Of a DNA stretch of 5,200 nt, positions 1 through 5,200 are shown piece after piece. Position 1 is the first letter of the stretch. The number at the start of each line of letters is the position of its first letter. The stretch lies in NCBI GenBank assembly GCA_046723355.1, contig JBKOUJ010000033.1, positions 1-5,200 of the forward strand. The letters are read 5' to 3'. A program made the translations under genes and the position numbers. Below the pieces are notes generated by a model, which saw only the letters and a list, made by a program, of their open reading frames with translations, ran no database searches and was not told where the DNA came from. The stretch is from 13-2-20CM-68-14 sp046723355 (GTDB taxonomy: Bacteria > Actinomycetota > Thermoleophilia > Gaiellales > Gaiellaceae).

Positions 1-21
1 GTAGGTTGAAAGCGGTTATCC

Positions 22-28
22 AAGGAGG
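22..28 (+). promoter_or_regulatory. Strong ribosome binding site of the dehydrogenase gene
   Basis: AAGGAGG is a full-consensus Shine-Dalgarno sequence placed 6 bases before the ATG at 35, and it fixes that start. The same heptamer precedes only one other gene here, the binding protein. The remaining upstream bases (1-21) are too few to show a promoter or the end of a preceding gene. Confidence 0.88.
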
Positions 29-34
29 GAAGCG

Positions 35-1477
35 ATGAGCGTGACGGTCTCGAGCTACAAGAACCTCGTCGGCGGCGAGTGGGTCGACTCCGCCTCGGGC
101 GAGACGATGGAGGTGCTGAACCCGGCGACCGGCGAGACGATCGCCGAGGTCCCGCGCGGGACGGCCGACGACGTCGGCCGTGCCGTCGAGGCGGCGACGA
201 AGGCCCTGCCGGAGTGGCTCGAGACGACGCCCGGCGAGCGCGCGGAGGCGCTGCTGAAGCTGGCGGACCTGCTGGACGAGCACGCCGAGGAGCTCGCGCA
301 GCTCGAGTCCACGAACGTCGGCAAGCCTCTGCCGGCGGCGCGCGACGAGATGCCGGTGTCCTCGGACAACATCCGCTTCTTCGCGGGCGCGGCGCGGATG
401 CTCGAAGGCAAGTCGGCCGGCGAGTACATGCGCGGATACACGTCGATGGTCCGACGGGAGCCGCTCGGGGTCGTCGGCGGCATCACGCCGTGGAACTACC
501 CGCTGATGATGGCAGTCTGGAAGTTCGCTCCGGCTCTCGCCGCGGGGAACGTCCAGGTGCTGAAGCCGTCCGAGCAGACGCCGCTGACGACGCTTCGGTT
601 CTTCCAGCTCGCCGCGGAGGCGGAGATCCTGCCGCCGGGCGTGATGAACGTCGTCACCGGCGACGGCGTCCCCGTCGGCGAGGCGATCGTGAAGCATCCC
701 GATGTCCGGCTGGTCTCGCTGACCGGCGACGTCGAGACGGGCAAGATCATCGCTCGAACGGCCGCCGACACGCTCAAGCGCGTGCACCTCGAGCTCGGCG
801 GCAAGGCGCCCGTGGTCGTGTTCGACGATGCCGACCCGGCCGCTGTTGCGGAGGGGATCAAGATCGCCGGCTACTGGAACTCTGGTCAGGACTGCACCGC
901 CGCCTCGCGCGTCGTCGCCGGCCCGGGGATCTACGACAAGCTGCTCGAGGAGCTCGTCCCCGCGGTCCAATCGCTCGCGGTCGGCGACCCGGCGGAGAAG
1001 GAGGAGCTCGACATGGGCCCGGTCATCTCGAAGGAGCAGCAGGATCGCGTGTTCGGCTTCCTGGAGCGGGCTAAGGGCGCCAGCGTCCTGACCGGCGGCG
1101 GCTCGAATGGCAACCGGGGCTTCTTCGTCGAGCCGACCGTCGTCGCCGACGTCGGCCAGGAGGACGAGATCGTCCAGCGAGAGGTCTTCGGCCCGGTCGT
1201 GACCGTGCAGCGCTTCGACGACGACGACCAGGCGATCGGGTGGGCGAACGACGTGCCGTACGGGCTTGCCGCGTCCGTCTGGACGCGCGACATCGGCCGG
1301 GCGCTGAACGCGGCGCGCAAGCTCCAGTTCGGGACGGTCTGGATCAACGACCACATCCCGCTCGTCAGCGAGATGCCGCACGGCGGCTACAAGCAGTCCG
1401 GCTACGGCAAAGACCTGAGCGCCTACTCGCTCGAGGACTACACGCAGATCAAGCACGTCATGGCCAAAGTCGACTAG
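35..1477 (+). CDS. patD: Gamma-aminobutyraldehyde (1-pyrroline) dehydrogenase, NAD-dependent ALDH family
   Basis: This 480-residue cytosolic enzyme belongs to the aldehyde dehydrogenase superfamily and most resembles the PatD group (E. coli PatD is about 474 residues). That group oxidises 4-aminobutanal, or its cyclic form 1-pyrroline, to GABA with NAD+ in putrescine breakdown. The catalytic set is complete: Asn154 in TPWNYP, the general base Glu253 in HLELGGK, nucleophile Cys287 in GQDCTAAS, and Glu383 in the EVFGPV cofactor motif. Lys177 in LKPSE is the usual cofactor-binding lysine. The stretches KAPVVVFDDAD (257-267), SGQDCTAA (283-290) and the C-terminal EMPHGGYKQSGYGKD (446-460) are what point to PatD rather than betaine-aldehyde or succinate-semialdehyde dehydrogenase. 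One oddity is TGD (230-232) where the family normally has TGS. The ATG follows a consensus ribosome site. The link with downstream polyamine transport genes supports the assignment, but the exact aldehyde is inferred. Confidence 0.9.
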   Translation: MSVTVSSYKNLVGGEWVDSASGETMEVLNPATGETIAEVPRGTADDVGRAVEAATKALPEWLETTPGERAEALLKLADLLDEHAEELAQLESTNVGKPLPAARDEMPVSSDNIRFFAGAARMLEGKSAGEYMRGYTSMVRREPLGVVGGITPWNYPLMMAVWKFAPALAAGNVQVLKPSEQTPLTTLRFFQLAAEAEILPPGVMNVVTGDGVPVGEAIVKHPDVRLVSLTGDVETGKIIARTAADTLKRVHLELGGKAPVVVFDDADPAAVAEGIKIAGYWNSGQDCTAASRVVAGPGIYDKLLEELVPAVQSLAVGDPAEKEELDMGPVISKEQQDRVFGFLERAKGASVLTGGGSNGNRGFFVEPTVVADVGQEDEIVQREVFGPVVTVQRFDDDDQAIGWANDVPYGLAASVWTRDIGRALNAARKLQFGTVWINDHIPLVSEMPHGGYKQSGYGKDLSAYSLEDYTQIKHVMAKVD

Positions 1478-1491
1478 CAGACGCCTCCTCT

Positions 1492-1521
1492 TTGACGTAA
1501 TGCGCGGGGATGGGCGAGAAT
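1492..1521 (+). promoter_or_regulatory. Candidate sigma-70-type promoter before the regulator gene
   Basis: TTGACG (1492-1497) is a near-perfect -35 element (5 of 6). After an 18-base spacer comes GAGAAT (1516-1521), a weak -10 that matches TATAAT at four positions. Transcription would begin near 1528. This would place the inverted repeat across the spacer, the -10 and the start point, as expected of a repressible promoter. The first ATG of the regulator frame (1510) would then be untranscribed from this promoter, leaving TTG 1531 as a nearly leaderless start. A chance match is possible, as the -10 is poor. Confidence 0.28.
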
Positions 1522-1535
1522 CCCCGCGCATTGCG
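1496..1535. repeat. Long inverted repeat (hairpin or operator) across the regulator start
   Basis: A perfect 13-base arm, AATGCGCGGGGAT (1499-1511), is matched by ATCCCCGCGCATT (1520-1532) around an 8-base centre (GGGCGAGA). Two further pairs outside a single T/G mismatch (1496-1497 with 1534-1535) extend it to 15 of 16 paired positions. It lies 18 bases past the dehydrogenase stop and covers the ATG at 1510. Two readings are possible. One is a terminator or attenuator hairpin after the dehydrogenase; it lacks a T-run, although U-tract-poor terminators have been proposed in actinobacteria. The other is a dyad operator for the neighbouring AsnC/Lrp regulator. The symmetry is certain and the role is inferred. 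Confidence 0.85.
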
Positions 1536-2049
1536 CAGTGACCACAATCGCGGCGCGGTCGGGGGACGGCGCGGGCTCGACCGGATCGACCAGAGCATCA
1601 TCGAGGCGCTCCAGAAGAACGGGCGCGCGTCGTTCCGGCGGATCGCCGCGGACATCGGCATATCGGAGGCGACGGTGCGTGCCCGGTACGGGCGCCTCTG
1701 CGACGACGACATCCTCCAGGTCACCGGCGTGACGAACCCGCTCGGGCTCGGGTTCGAAGCCATGGCGATGGTCGGCGTGCGCACCTCGGGAGCGCCGGAG
1801 CCCGTCGCCGACGAGCTTGCGAAGTGGGACGAGGCCGGCTATGTGGTCGTCACGGCAGGGCAGTACGACATCCTCGTCGAGCTCGTCTGCGCCGATCGCC
1901 GCGAGCTGCTCGACCTGACCAGCCGGATCCGCGCCCTCGACGGCGTCGCCTCGACCGAGAGCTTCCTCTACCTCGCAATGTGGAAGCAGCTCTACGACTG
2001 GGGCGCCCGCGTCACCGACGAGAGGCCGCTGGAGGCGAGCGTCCGCTGA
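1510..2049 (+). CDS. AsnC/Lrp-family transcriptional regulator
   Basis: The protein is a DNA-binding regulator with the two-part Lrp/AsnC layout. An N-terminal helix-turn-helix spans about residues 23-70; it opens LDRIDQSIIEALQKNGR, and SEATVRARYGRL (52-63) is the recognition helix. A C-terminal RAM effector and oligomerisation domain spans about 84-160, with the typical AGQYD (116-120) turn. Members bind amino acids or related metabolites and act as dimers to octamers. At 179 residues it is slightly longer than the usual 150-165 because of about 22 polar, Arg/Gly-rich residues before the HTH. The start is uncertain: ATG 1510 is the first after an in-frame TAA (1498), has no good ribosome site and sits inside the inverted repeat; TTG 1531 would give 172 residues. 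There is no other in-frame start before the HTH. Its stop overlaps the ATPase start by one base (TGATG). It is probably the local regulator of polyamine uptake and breakdown, but the effector is unknown. Confidence 0.9.
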   Translation: MGENPRALRSDHNRGAVGGRRGLDRIDQSIIEALQKNGRASFRRIAADIGISEATVRARYGRLCDDDILQVTGVTNPLGLGFEAMAMVGVRTSGAPEPVADELAKWDEAGYVVVTAGQYDILVELVCADRRELLDLTSRIRALDGVASTESFLYLAMWKQLYDWGARVTDERPLEASVR

Positions 2050-3170
2050 TGGCCGTCGAGGAGCGCGCCGCGGAGCAGCTCGGCACGACTGCCGAAACCG
2101 GCCGCACCCCCGACGTCCGACTCGACCGGGTCACGAAGCGCTTCGACGACGTCGTCGCCGTCGACGACCTCTCGCTCGAGATCGAGCGCGGCAGCTTCTT
2201 CGCATTGCTCGGCCCGTCCGGCTGCGGCAAGACGACAACGCTCCGGATGATCGGGGGCTTCGAGGAGCCGACCGCCGGCGCGATCTACCTGGGCGACCGC
2301 GAGGTCAGCGGCACGCCACCCTACAAGCGCGACGTGAACACGGTCTTCCAGAGCTACGCGCTCTTCCCGCACCTGTCGATCTTCGAGAACGTCGCGTTCG
2401 GCCTCCGGCGCAAGGGCGAGCGCGGTGGCCAGCTGAGGGGGAAGGTCGAGGAGATGCTCGACCTCGTCCAGCTCGGCGGGTACGGCAAGCGCAAGCCGCG
2501 CCAGCTCTCGGGCGGCCAGCAGCAGCGGGTCGCGTTGGCGCGGGCGCTCGTGAACAGCCCGCGCGTTCTGCTGCTCGACGAGCCGCTGGGCGCGCTCGAC
2601 CTGAAGCTGCGGAAGGAGATGCAGCTCTTCATCAAGGGCCTCCAGCACGACGTCGGCATCACCTTCATCCACGTCACCCACGACCAGGAGGAGGCGATGA
2701 CGATGGCCGACCGGATCGCGGTGATGAACGGCGGCCGGATCGAGCAGCTCGGCGCTCCGGACGAGCTCTACGAGTGGCCGGCGACGCCGTTCGTGGCCGG
2801 CTTCCTCGGCATCTCGAACATGCTCCCGGGGACGGTTGTCGGCCCTGACTCGGTCCGGCTCGCGGACGGCACTCTCATCCGCGCCCAGGTCGACGGCAAG
2901 ACCCGCGCGGTGGCCGCGGGCGTCCGCCCGGAGAAGATCACGATCGGCGACGGCGGCGGCGCGAACGTGCTCGAGGGCACCGTCAGCGAGAGCGCGTACC
3001 TCGGCGTCGCGACGCAGCTCGTCGTCAGGACGGCGGCAGGGCAGATCCAAGTCTTCGCGCAGAACATCGATGCCGGCGGACGTGTGCCGCCGCCGGGGTC
3101 GGACGTCACATTGAGCTGGAGCCCCGAATCGACTTTCGTCATGGAGCAGGCGAAGGAGGGAGAAGAATGA
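2049..3170 (+). CDS. potA: Polyamine-type ABC importer, ATP-binding subunit
   Basis: This 373-residue cytoplasmic ATPase powers import and has the PotA/MalK-like layout. The nucleotide-binding domain (about 24-255) carries Walker A GPSGCGKT (55-62), Q-loop Gln101, the signature LSGGQQQR (153-160), Walker B VLLLDEP with catalytic Glu178, D-loop GALD (181-184) and switch His211 in HVTHDQEEAM. All key residues are intact. A C-terminal TOBE-like regulatory region (about 258-365) includes GVRPEKI (291-297), typical of polyamine, iron and 2-aminoethylphosphonate importers. The reading frame stays open upstream to 1824, but ATG 2049 is preferred: it overlaps the regulator's stop as TGATG, and translation from it begins just before the ATPase domain. 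GGAGG (2031-2035) lies 13 bases upstream, rather far, so coupling to the regulator's translation is likely. The PotA family is clear; polyamine specificity comes from context and the binding protein. Confidence 0.93.
   Translation: MAVEERAAEQLGTTAETGRTPDVRLDRVTKRFDDVVAVDDLSLEIERGSFFALLGPSGCGKTTTLRMIGGFEEPTAGAIYLGDREVSGTPPYKRDVNTVFQSYALFPHLSIFENVAFGLRRKGERGGQLRGKVEEMLDLVQLGGYGKRKPRQLSGGQQQRVALARALVNSPRVLLLDEPLGALDLKLRKEMQLFIKGLQHDVGITFIHVTHDQEEAMTMADRIAVMNGGRIEQLGAPDELYEWPATPFVAGFLGISNMLPGTVVGPDSVRLADGTLIRAQVDGKTRAVAAGVRPEKITIGDGGGANVLEGTVSESAYLGVATQLVVRTAAGQIQVFAQNIDAGGRVPPPGSDVTLSWSPESTFVMEQAKEGEE
3153..3159 (+). promoter_or_regulatory. Strong ribosome binding site of the binding-protein gene, inside the ATPase gene
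   Basis: AAGGAGG, 7 bases before ATG 3167, lies within the last codons of the ATPase gene and encodes part of its KEGEE tail. It is much stronger than the sites before the ATPase and permease genes, which fits the usual need for more copies of binding protein than of the membrane complex. Confidence 0.85.
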
Positions 3171-4327
3171 GCTCGAGGATGACCCGCGAGGAAGTGCTGC
3201 GGCGCGGTGCCGTTGGAATCGGCGCGCTGTCCGTCCCGGGCCTGCTGGCGGCGTGCGGCGGCAGCTCGTCTAAAAGTGCCGCGGGCGGCGGCAAGGTCAA
3301 CAAGGTTATGAACTTCGCGAACTGGCCTCTCTACATCGACACGAAGAAGACACTCGCTGACGCCGGCATCCACAAGCCGACGACACTGCAGGAGTTCGAG
3401 AACAAGACCGGGATCAAGGTCAACTATTACGAAGAAGTCAACTCCAACCCGGAGTACTTCGCGAAGGTTCAAGGGCGGCTTGCGAAGGGTCAGGGAATCG
3501 ACCGCGACATCATCGTCTCCACCGACAACGACCGCTTCCTCGGCGAGTACATCTCCAACAAGTGGGCGCAGAAGCTCGACAAGAGCAAGATCCCGAACAT
3601 GAAGAACCTCATCCCGGCGCAGCAGCATCCGCCGTTCGATCCCAACCGCGACTACTCGCTGCCGTGGGCCTCCGGCATGGACGGCATTGGCTGGAACGAC
3701 AAGGTCACCGACCCGATCACCACGGTCAAGCAGCTCTTCGAGGATCCGAAGCTGAAGGGCAGGGTCGGCGTCTGGAACTCGATGGGCGACACCCTCGGGC
3801 TCATCATGCTGGAGAACGGGGACGATCCCTCCAAGGTGACCGACGCATCGTTCAATCGAGCCATGAAACGGCTCGAGAAGGCTGTCAACTCGGGCCAGAT
3901 CCGCAGGTTCTACGGCAACGATTACGCGCCGGTTCTGGCGAAAGGGGACCTCGCGGCGACCATGGCGTGGTCCGGCGATATCGCCAATCTCGCCGACCCG
4001 CACTGCCACTGGCTCGTCCCTACGTCCGGCGGGATCATCTGGACCGACAACATGATCATCCCTCTCGGAGGGAGCGTGCCGACGGCCTCGACGTACATGA
4101 ACTTCATGTACGACCCGATGAACTCCGCGCAGTGGGCCGTCGGGGCGAACTACATCTCGTCGGTCAAAGACGTCAAGCAAGATGCGGTGAAGCTCGATCC
4201 CAAGGCCGCTTCGAACAACCTGACCTTCCCGACCGAGAAGACGCTCTCGCAGATGCATCAGAACGACCCGAAGATGCTCACCAACCCCGACTACAACAAG
4301 AGGTGGCTGGCGGTCCAGGGCCAGTAG
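3167..4327 (+). CDS. potD: Polyamine-type ABC importer, substrate-binding lipoprotein
   Basis: This 386-residue extracellular solute-binding protein is of the spermidine/putrescine (PotD/PotF) class and would be anchored outside the membrane by a lipid. The leader (1-29) has basic residues including Arg12-Arg13, a hydrophobic stretch, and lipobox Leu-Ala-Ala-Cys with Cys30 as the lipidated residue, followed by a Gly/Ser/Lys linker. The twin arginines hint at Tat export, but the motif (RRGAV) is imperfect. The mature part shows NFANWPLYID (49-58), whose Trp53 and Tyr56 match aromatic ligand-box positions of PotD-like proteins; DRDIIVSTD (112-120); the hinge-side LPWASGMDGIGWN (165-177); MAWSGD (266-271); and GGIIWTDNMIIP (288-299). 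Length is usual. Its ATG overlaps the ATPase stop as ATGA. The segment VWNSMGD (202-208) departs from the family as I remember it. Base composition is lower in G+C than its neighbours. The ligand is probably a polyamine, but which one cannot be read from sequence. Confidence 0.9.
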   Translation: MSSRMTREEVLRRGAVGIGALSVPGLLAACGGSSSKSAAGGGKVNKVMNFANWPLYIDTKKTLADAGIHKPTTLQEFENKTGIKVNYYEEVNSNPEYFAKVQGRLAKGQGIDRDIIVSTDNDRFLGEYISNKWAQKLDKSKIPNMKNLIPAQQHPPFDPNRDYSLPWASGMDGIGWNDKVTDPITTVKQLFEDPKLKGRVGVWNSMGDTLGLIMLENGDDPSKVTDASFNRAMKRLEKAVNSGQIRRFYGNDYAPVLAKGDLAATMAWSGDIANLADPHCHWLVPTSGGIIWTDNMIIPLGGSVPTASTYMNFMYDPMNSAQWAVGANYISSVKDVKQDAVKLDPKAASNNLTFPTEKTLSQMHQNDPKMLTNPDYNKRWLAVQGQ

Positions 4328-4333
4328 GTCCGA

Positions 4334-5191
4334 GTGGGGGAGTTTCTGCACCGACACAAGGGCCTCACGCCCTACCTGCTCCTCGCGCCGGGGATGCTCT
4401 GGCTCGCGATCTTCTTCCTCGTGCCGATGGGCTTCCTCGGCTACCAGTCGCTCGAGTCGGGGCTGTTCCCGCACTTCCAGTTCACGTGGGAGTTCTCGAA
4501 CTTCTCGTCTGCGCTGTCGGGCTACCACACGCAGCTCATCCGTTCGTTCGTCTATGCGGGAATCGCCACGGTCGCCTGCCTGGTGCTCGCGTATCCGCTC
4601 GTGTACTGGATCGCCTTCCGGGCGGGGCCGTGGCGGAACCTCTTCCTCCTCGTCATCGTCGCCCCGTTCTTCGTCACCTACCTCGTGCGGACCCTCGCCT
4701 GGCTCAACATCCTCGCCGACGAAGGGCCGGTCGTCCGCATCCTGCGCGACATCCACGTGCTCGGGCACGACGGGAGGCTGTTGGCGACGACGTTCGCGGT
4801 CGTCGCCGGGATCACATACAACTTCTTCCCGTTCATGGCGCTGCCGCTCTACGTCTCGCTCGAGCAGATCGACGCGCGGCTCCTGGAGGCGGCGAAGGAC
4901 CTCTACTCGTCGCCGACTCAGGCGTTCCTAAGGGTGACGCTGCCCCTTTCGGCGCCCGGAATCGTCGCGGGGACGCTCCTCACCTTCATCCCGGCCGCCG
5001 GCGACTTCATCAACGCCGCGCTTCTCGGGACACCCAACCAGGCGATGATCGGGAACGTTATCCAGGCGAAGTTCCTGGAGTCGCTCGACTACCCGACCGC
5101 CGCCTCGCTCTCGTTCATCCTCATGGGGACGATCCTGATCGCGCTGCTCGTCTACGCCCGGATCGTCGGCCCGGAGAAGCTGACCGGATGA
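4334..5191 (+). CDS. potB: Polyamine-type ABC importer, first membrane permease
   Basis: This 285-residue inner-membrane permease of the PotB/binding-protein-dependent transport family has about six membrane helices, near residues 13-36, 70-94, 102-126, 149-174, 206-229 and 256-278. The cytoplasmic coupling loop that docks on the ATPase is the EAA motif, LLEAAKDLYSSP...VTLPLS (183-206). It has Tyr191 where the textbook EAA---G motif has glycine. The segment GTLLTFIPAAGDFINAALLGTPN (213-235) is characteristic of PotB. The start is GTG 4334, six bases after the binding-protein stop, with only a weak ribosome site (AGG, 4326-4328). The next in-frame ATG (4394) would cut away half of the first helix. 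The stop overlaps the next start as ATGA. Family assignment is firm; the substrate is inferred from neighbours. Confidence 0.92.
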   Translation: MGEFLHRHKGLTPYLLLAPGMLWLAIFFLVPMGFLGYQSLESGLFPHFQFTWEFSNFSSALSGYHTQLIRSFVYAGIATVACLVLAYPLVYWIAFRAGPWRNLFLLVIVAPFFVTYLVRTLAWLNILADEGPVVRILRDIHVLGHDGRLLATTFAVVAGITYNFFPFMALPLYVSLEQIDARLLEAAKDLYSSPTQAFLRVTLPLSAPGIVAGTLLTFIPAAGDFINAALLGTPNQAMIGNVIQAKFLESLDYPTAASLSFILMGTILIALLVYARIVGPEKLTG

Positions 5192-5200
5192 CGACGGCGG
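5188..5200 (+). CDS. potC: Start of next gene, probably the second permease (partial)
   Basis: ATG 5188 overlaps the permease stop as ATGA, and GGAG (5173-5176) lies 11 bases upstream. Only four codons (Met-Thr-Thr-Ala) are present before the window ends, so the protein itself cannot be identified. The name rests on operon logic alone: a PotA-PotD-PotB set needs a partner permease, and none has appeared yet. Confidence 0.5.

Noticed and set aside
79..1074. 331-codon plus-strand frame inside the dehydrogenase gene
   Set aside because: It is an Arg/Gly/Ala-rich out-of-frame reading of an intact aldehyde dehydrogenase, with no domain of its own.
1455..1498. ACGTCA/TGACGT inverted pair flanking the dehydrogenase stop
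   Set aside because: Six bases separated by 32 is well within chance, and half of it overlaps the better-supported -35 candidate.
1500..1541. 13-codon open frame (ATG to TGA) across the palindrome, as a possible leader peptide
   Set aside because: It has no ribosome site, no run of a regulatory amino acid and no alternative hairpin set that I could draw. It is most simply a by-product of the palindrome.
1824..2048. Upstream extension of the ATPase frame by 75 codons
   Set aside because: The added residues are an Arg-rich out-of-frame reading of the regulator's effector domain. ATG 2049 fits the TGATG junction and the family's length.
1992..3050. 352-codon minus-strand open frame opposite the ATPase gene
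   Set aside because: Composition is dominated by Arg, Ala, Leu, Glu and Asp with no recognisable domain. The opposite strand encodes an intact ABC ATPase with every motif.
3073..3093. GC-rich inverted repeat (CGGCGG/CCGCCG) near the end of the ATPase gene
   Set aside because: It is short, within coding sequence and of a kind expected often at this base composition. No T-run follows.
2768..4768. 666-codon open frame on the minus strand opposite the ATPase end, binding protein and permease
   Set aside because: Its translation is very rich in Arg, Val, Glu and Asp with low-complexity runs, and it lies opposite three clear genes. It is the expected stop-free shadow of high-GC codon use.

Overview
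This 5.2 kb window comes from a high-GC bacterium. Sampled 60-base blocks of the aldehyde dehydrogenase and ATPase genes are about 73% G+C. The codon use, the AsnC/Lrp-type regulator and a solute-binding lipoprotein with a short lipobox leader (LAAC-GG) all fit an actinobacterium. Thermoleophilia-like soil lineages are my best guess, but that is an impression from protein style and not a placement.

Every gene is on the + strand and packed head to tail. In order they are: a gamma-aminobutyraldehyde (1-pyrroline) dehydrogenase, patD-like (35-1477); an AsnC/Lrp-family transcriptional regulator (1510-2049); and the ABC importer genes potA-like ATPase (2049-3170), potD-like substrate-binding lipoprotein (3167-4327) and potB-like permease (4334-5191). 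The first four codons of a further gene, almost certainly the second permease (potC), are cut off by the window edge (5188-5200). Stops and starts overlap at three junctions (TGATG, ATGA, ATGA) and a fourth has only 6 bases between genes, so regulator and transporter are very probably co-transcribed and translationally coupled. The only real gap inside the window is 32 bases between the dehydrogenase and the regulator. It leads into a striking inverted repeat (1496-1535) that runs over the regulator's start codon.

The genes form a coherent polyamine-use module. PotABCD-type proteins bring a polyamine (putrescine or spermidine class) into the cell. An amine-removing enzyme, not seen here, would make the aminoaldehyde, and the dehydrogenase oxidises it to an acid such as GABA. 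The Lrp-type protein is the obvious candidate to sense a metabolite and control the cluster.

I see no mobile element, CRISPR array, tRNA or rRNA and no unknown gene. The system is recognisable rather than new. The parts most worth a second look are the palindrome at the regulator's start, and residue departures from family motifs in the binding protein, the permease and the dehydrogenase.
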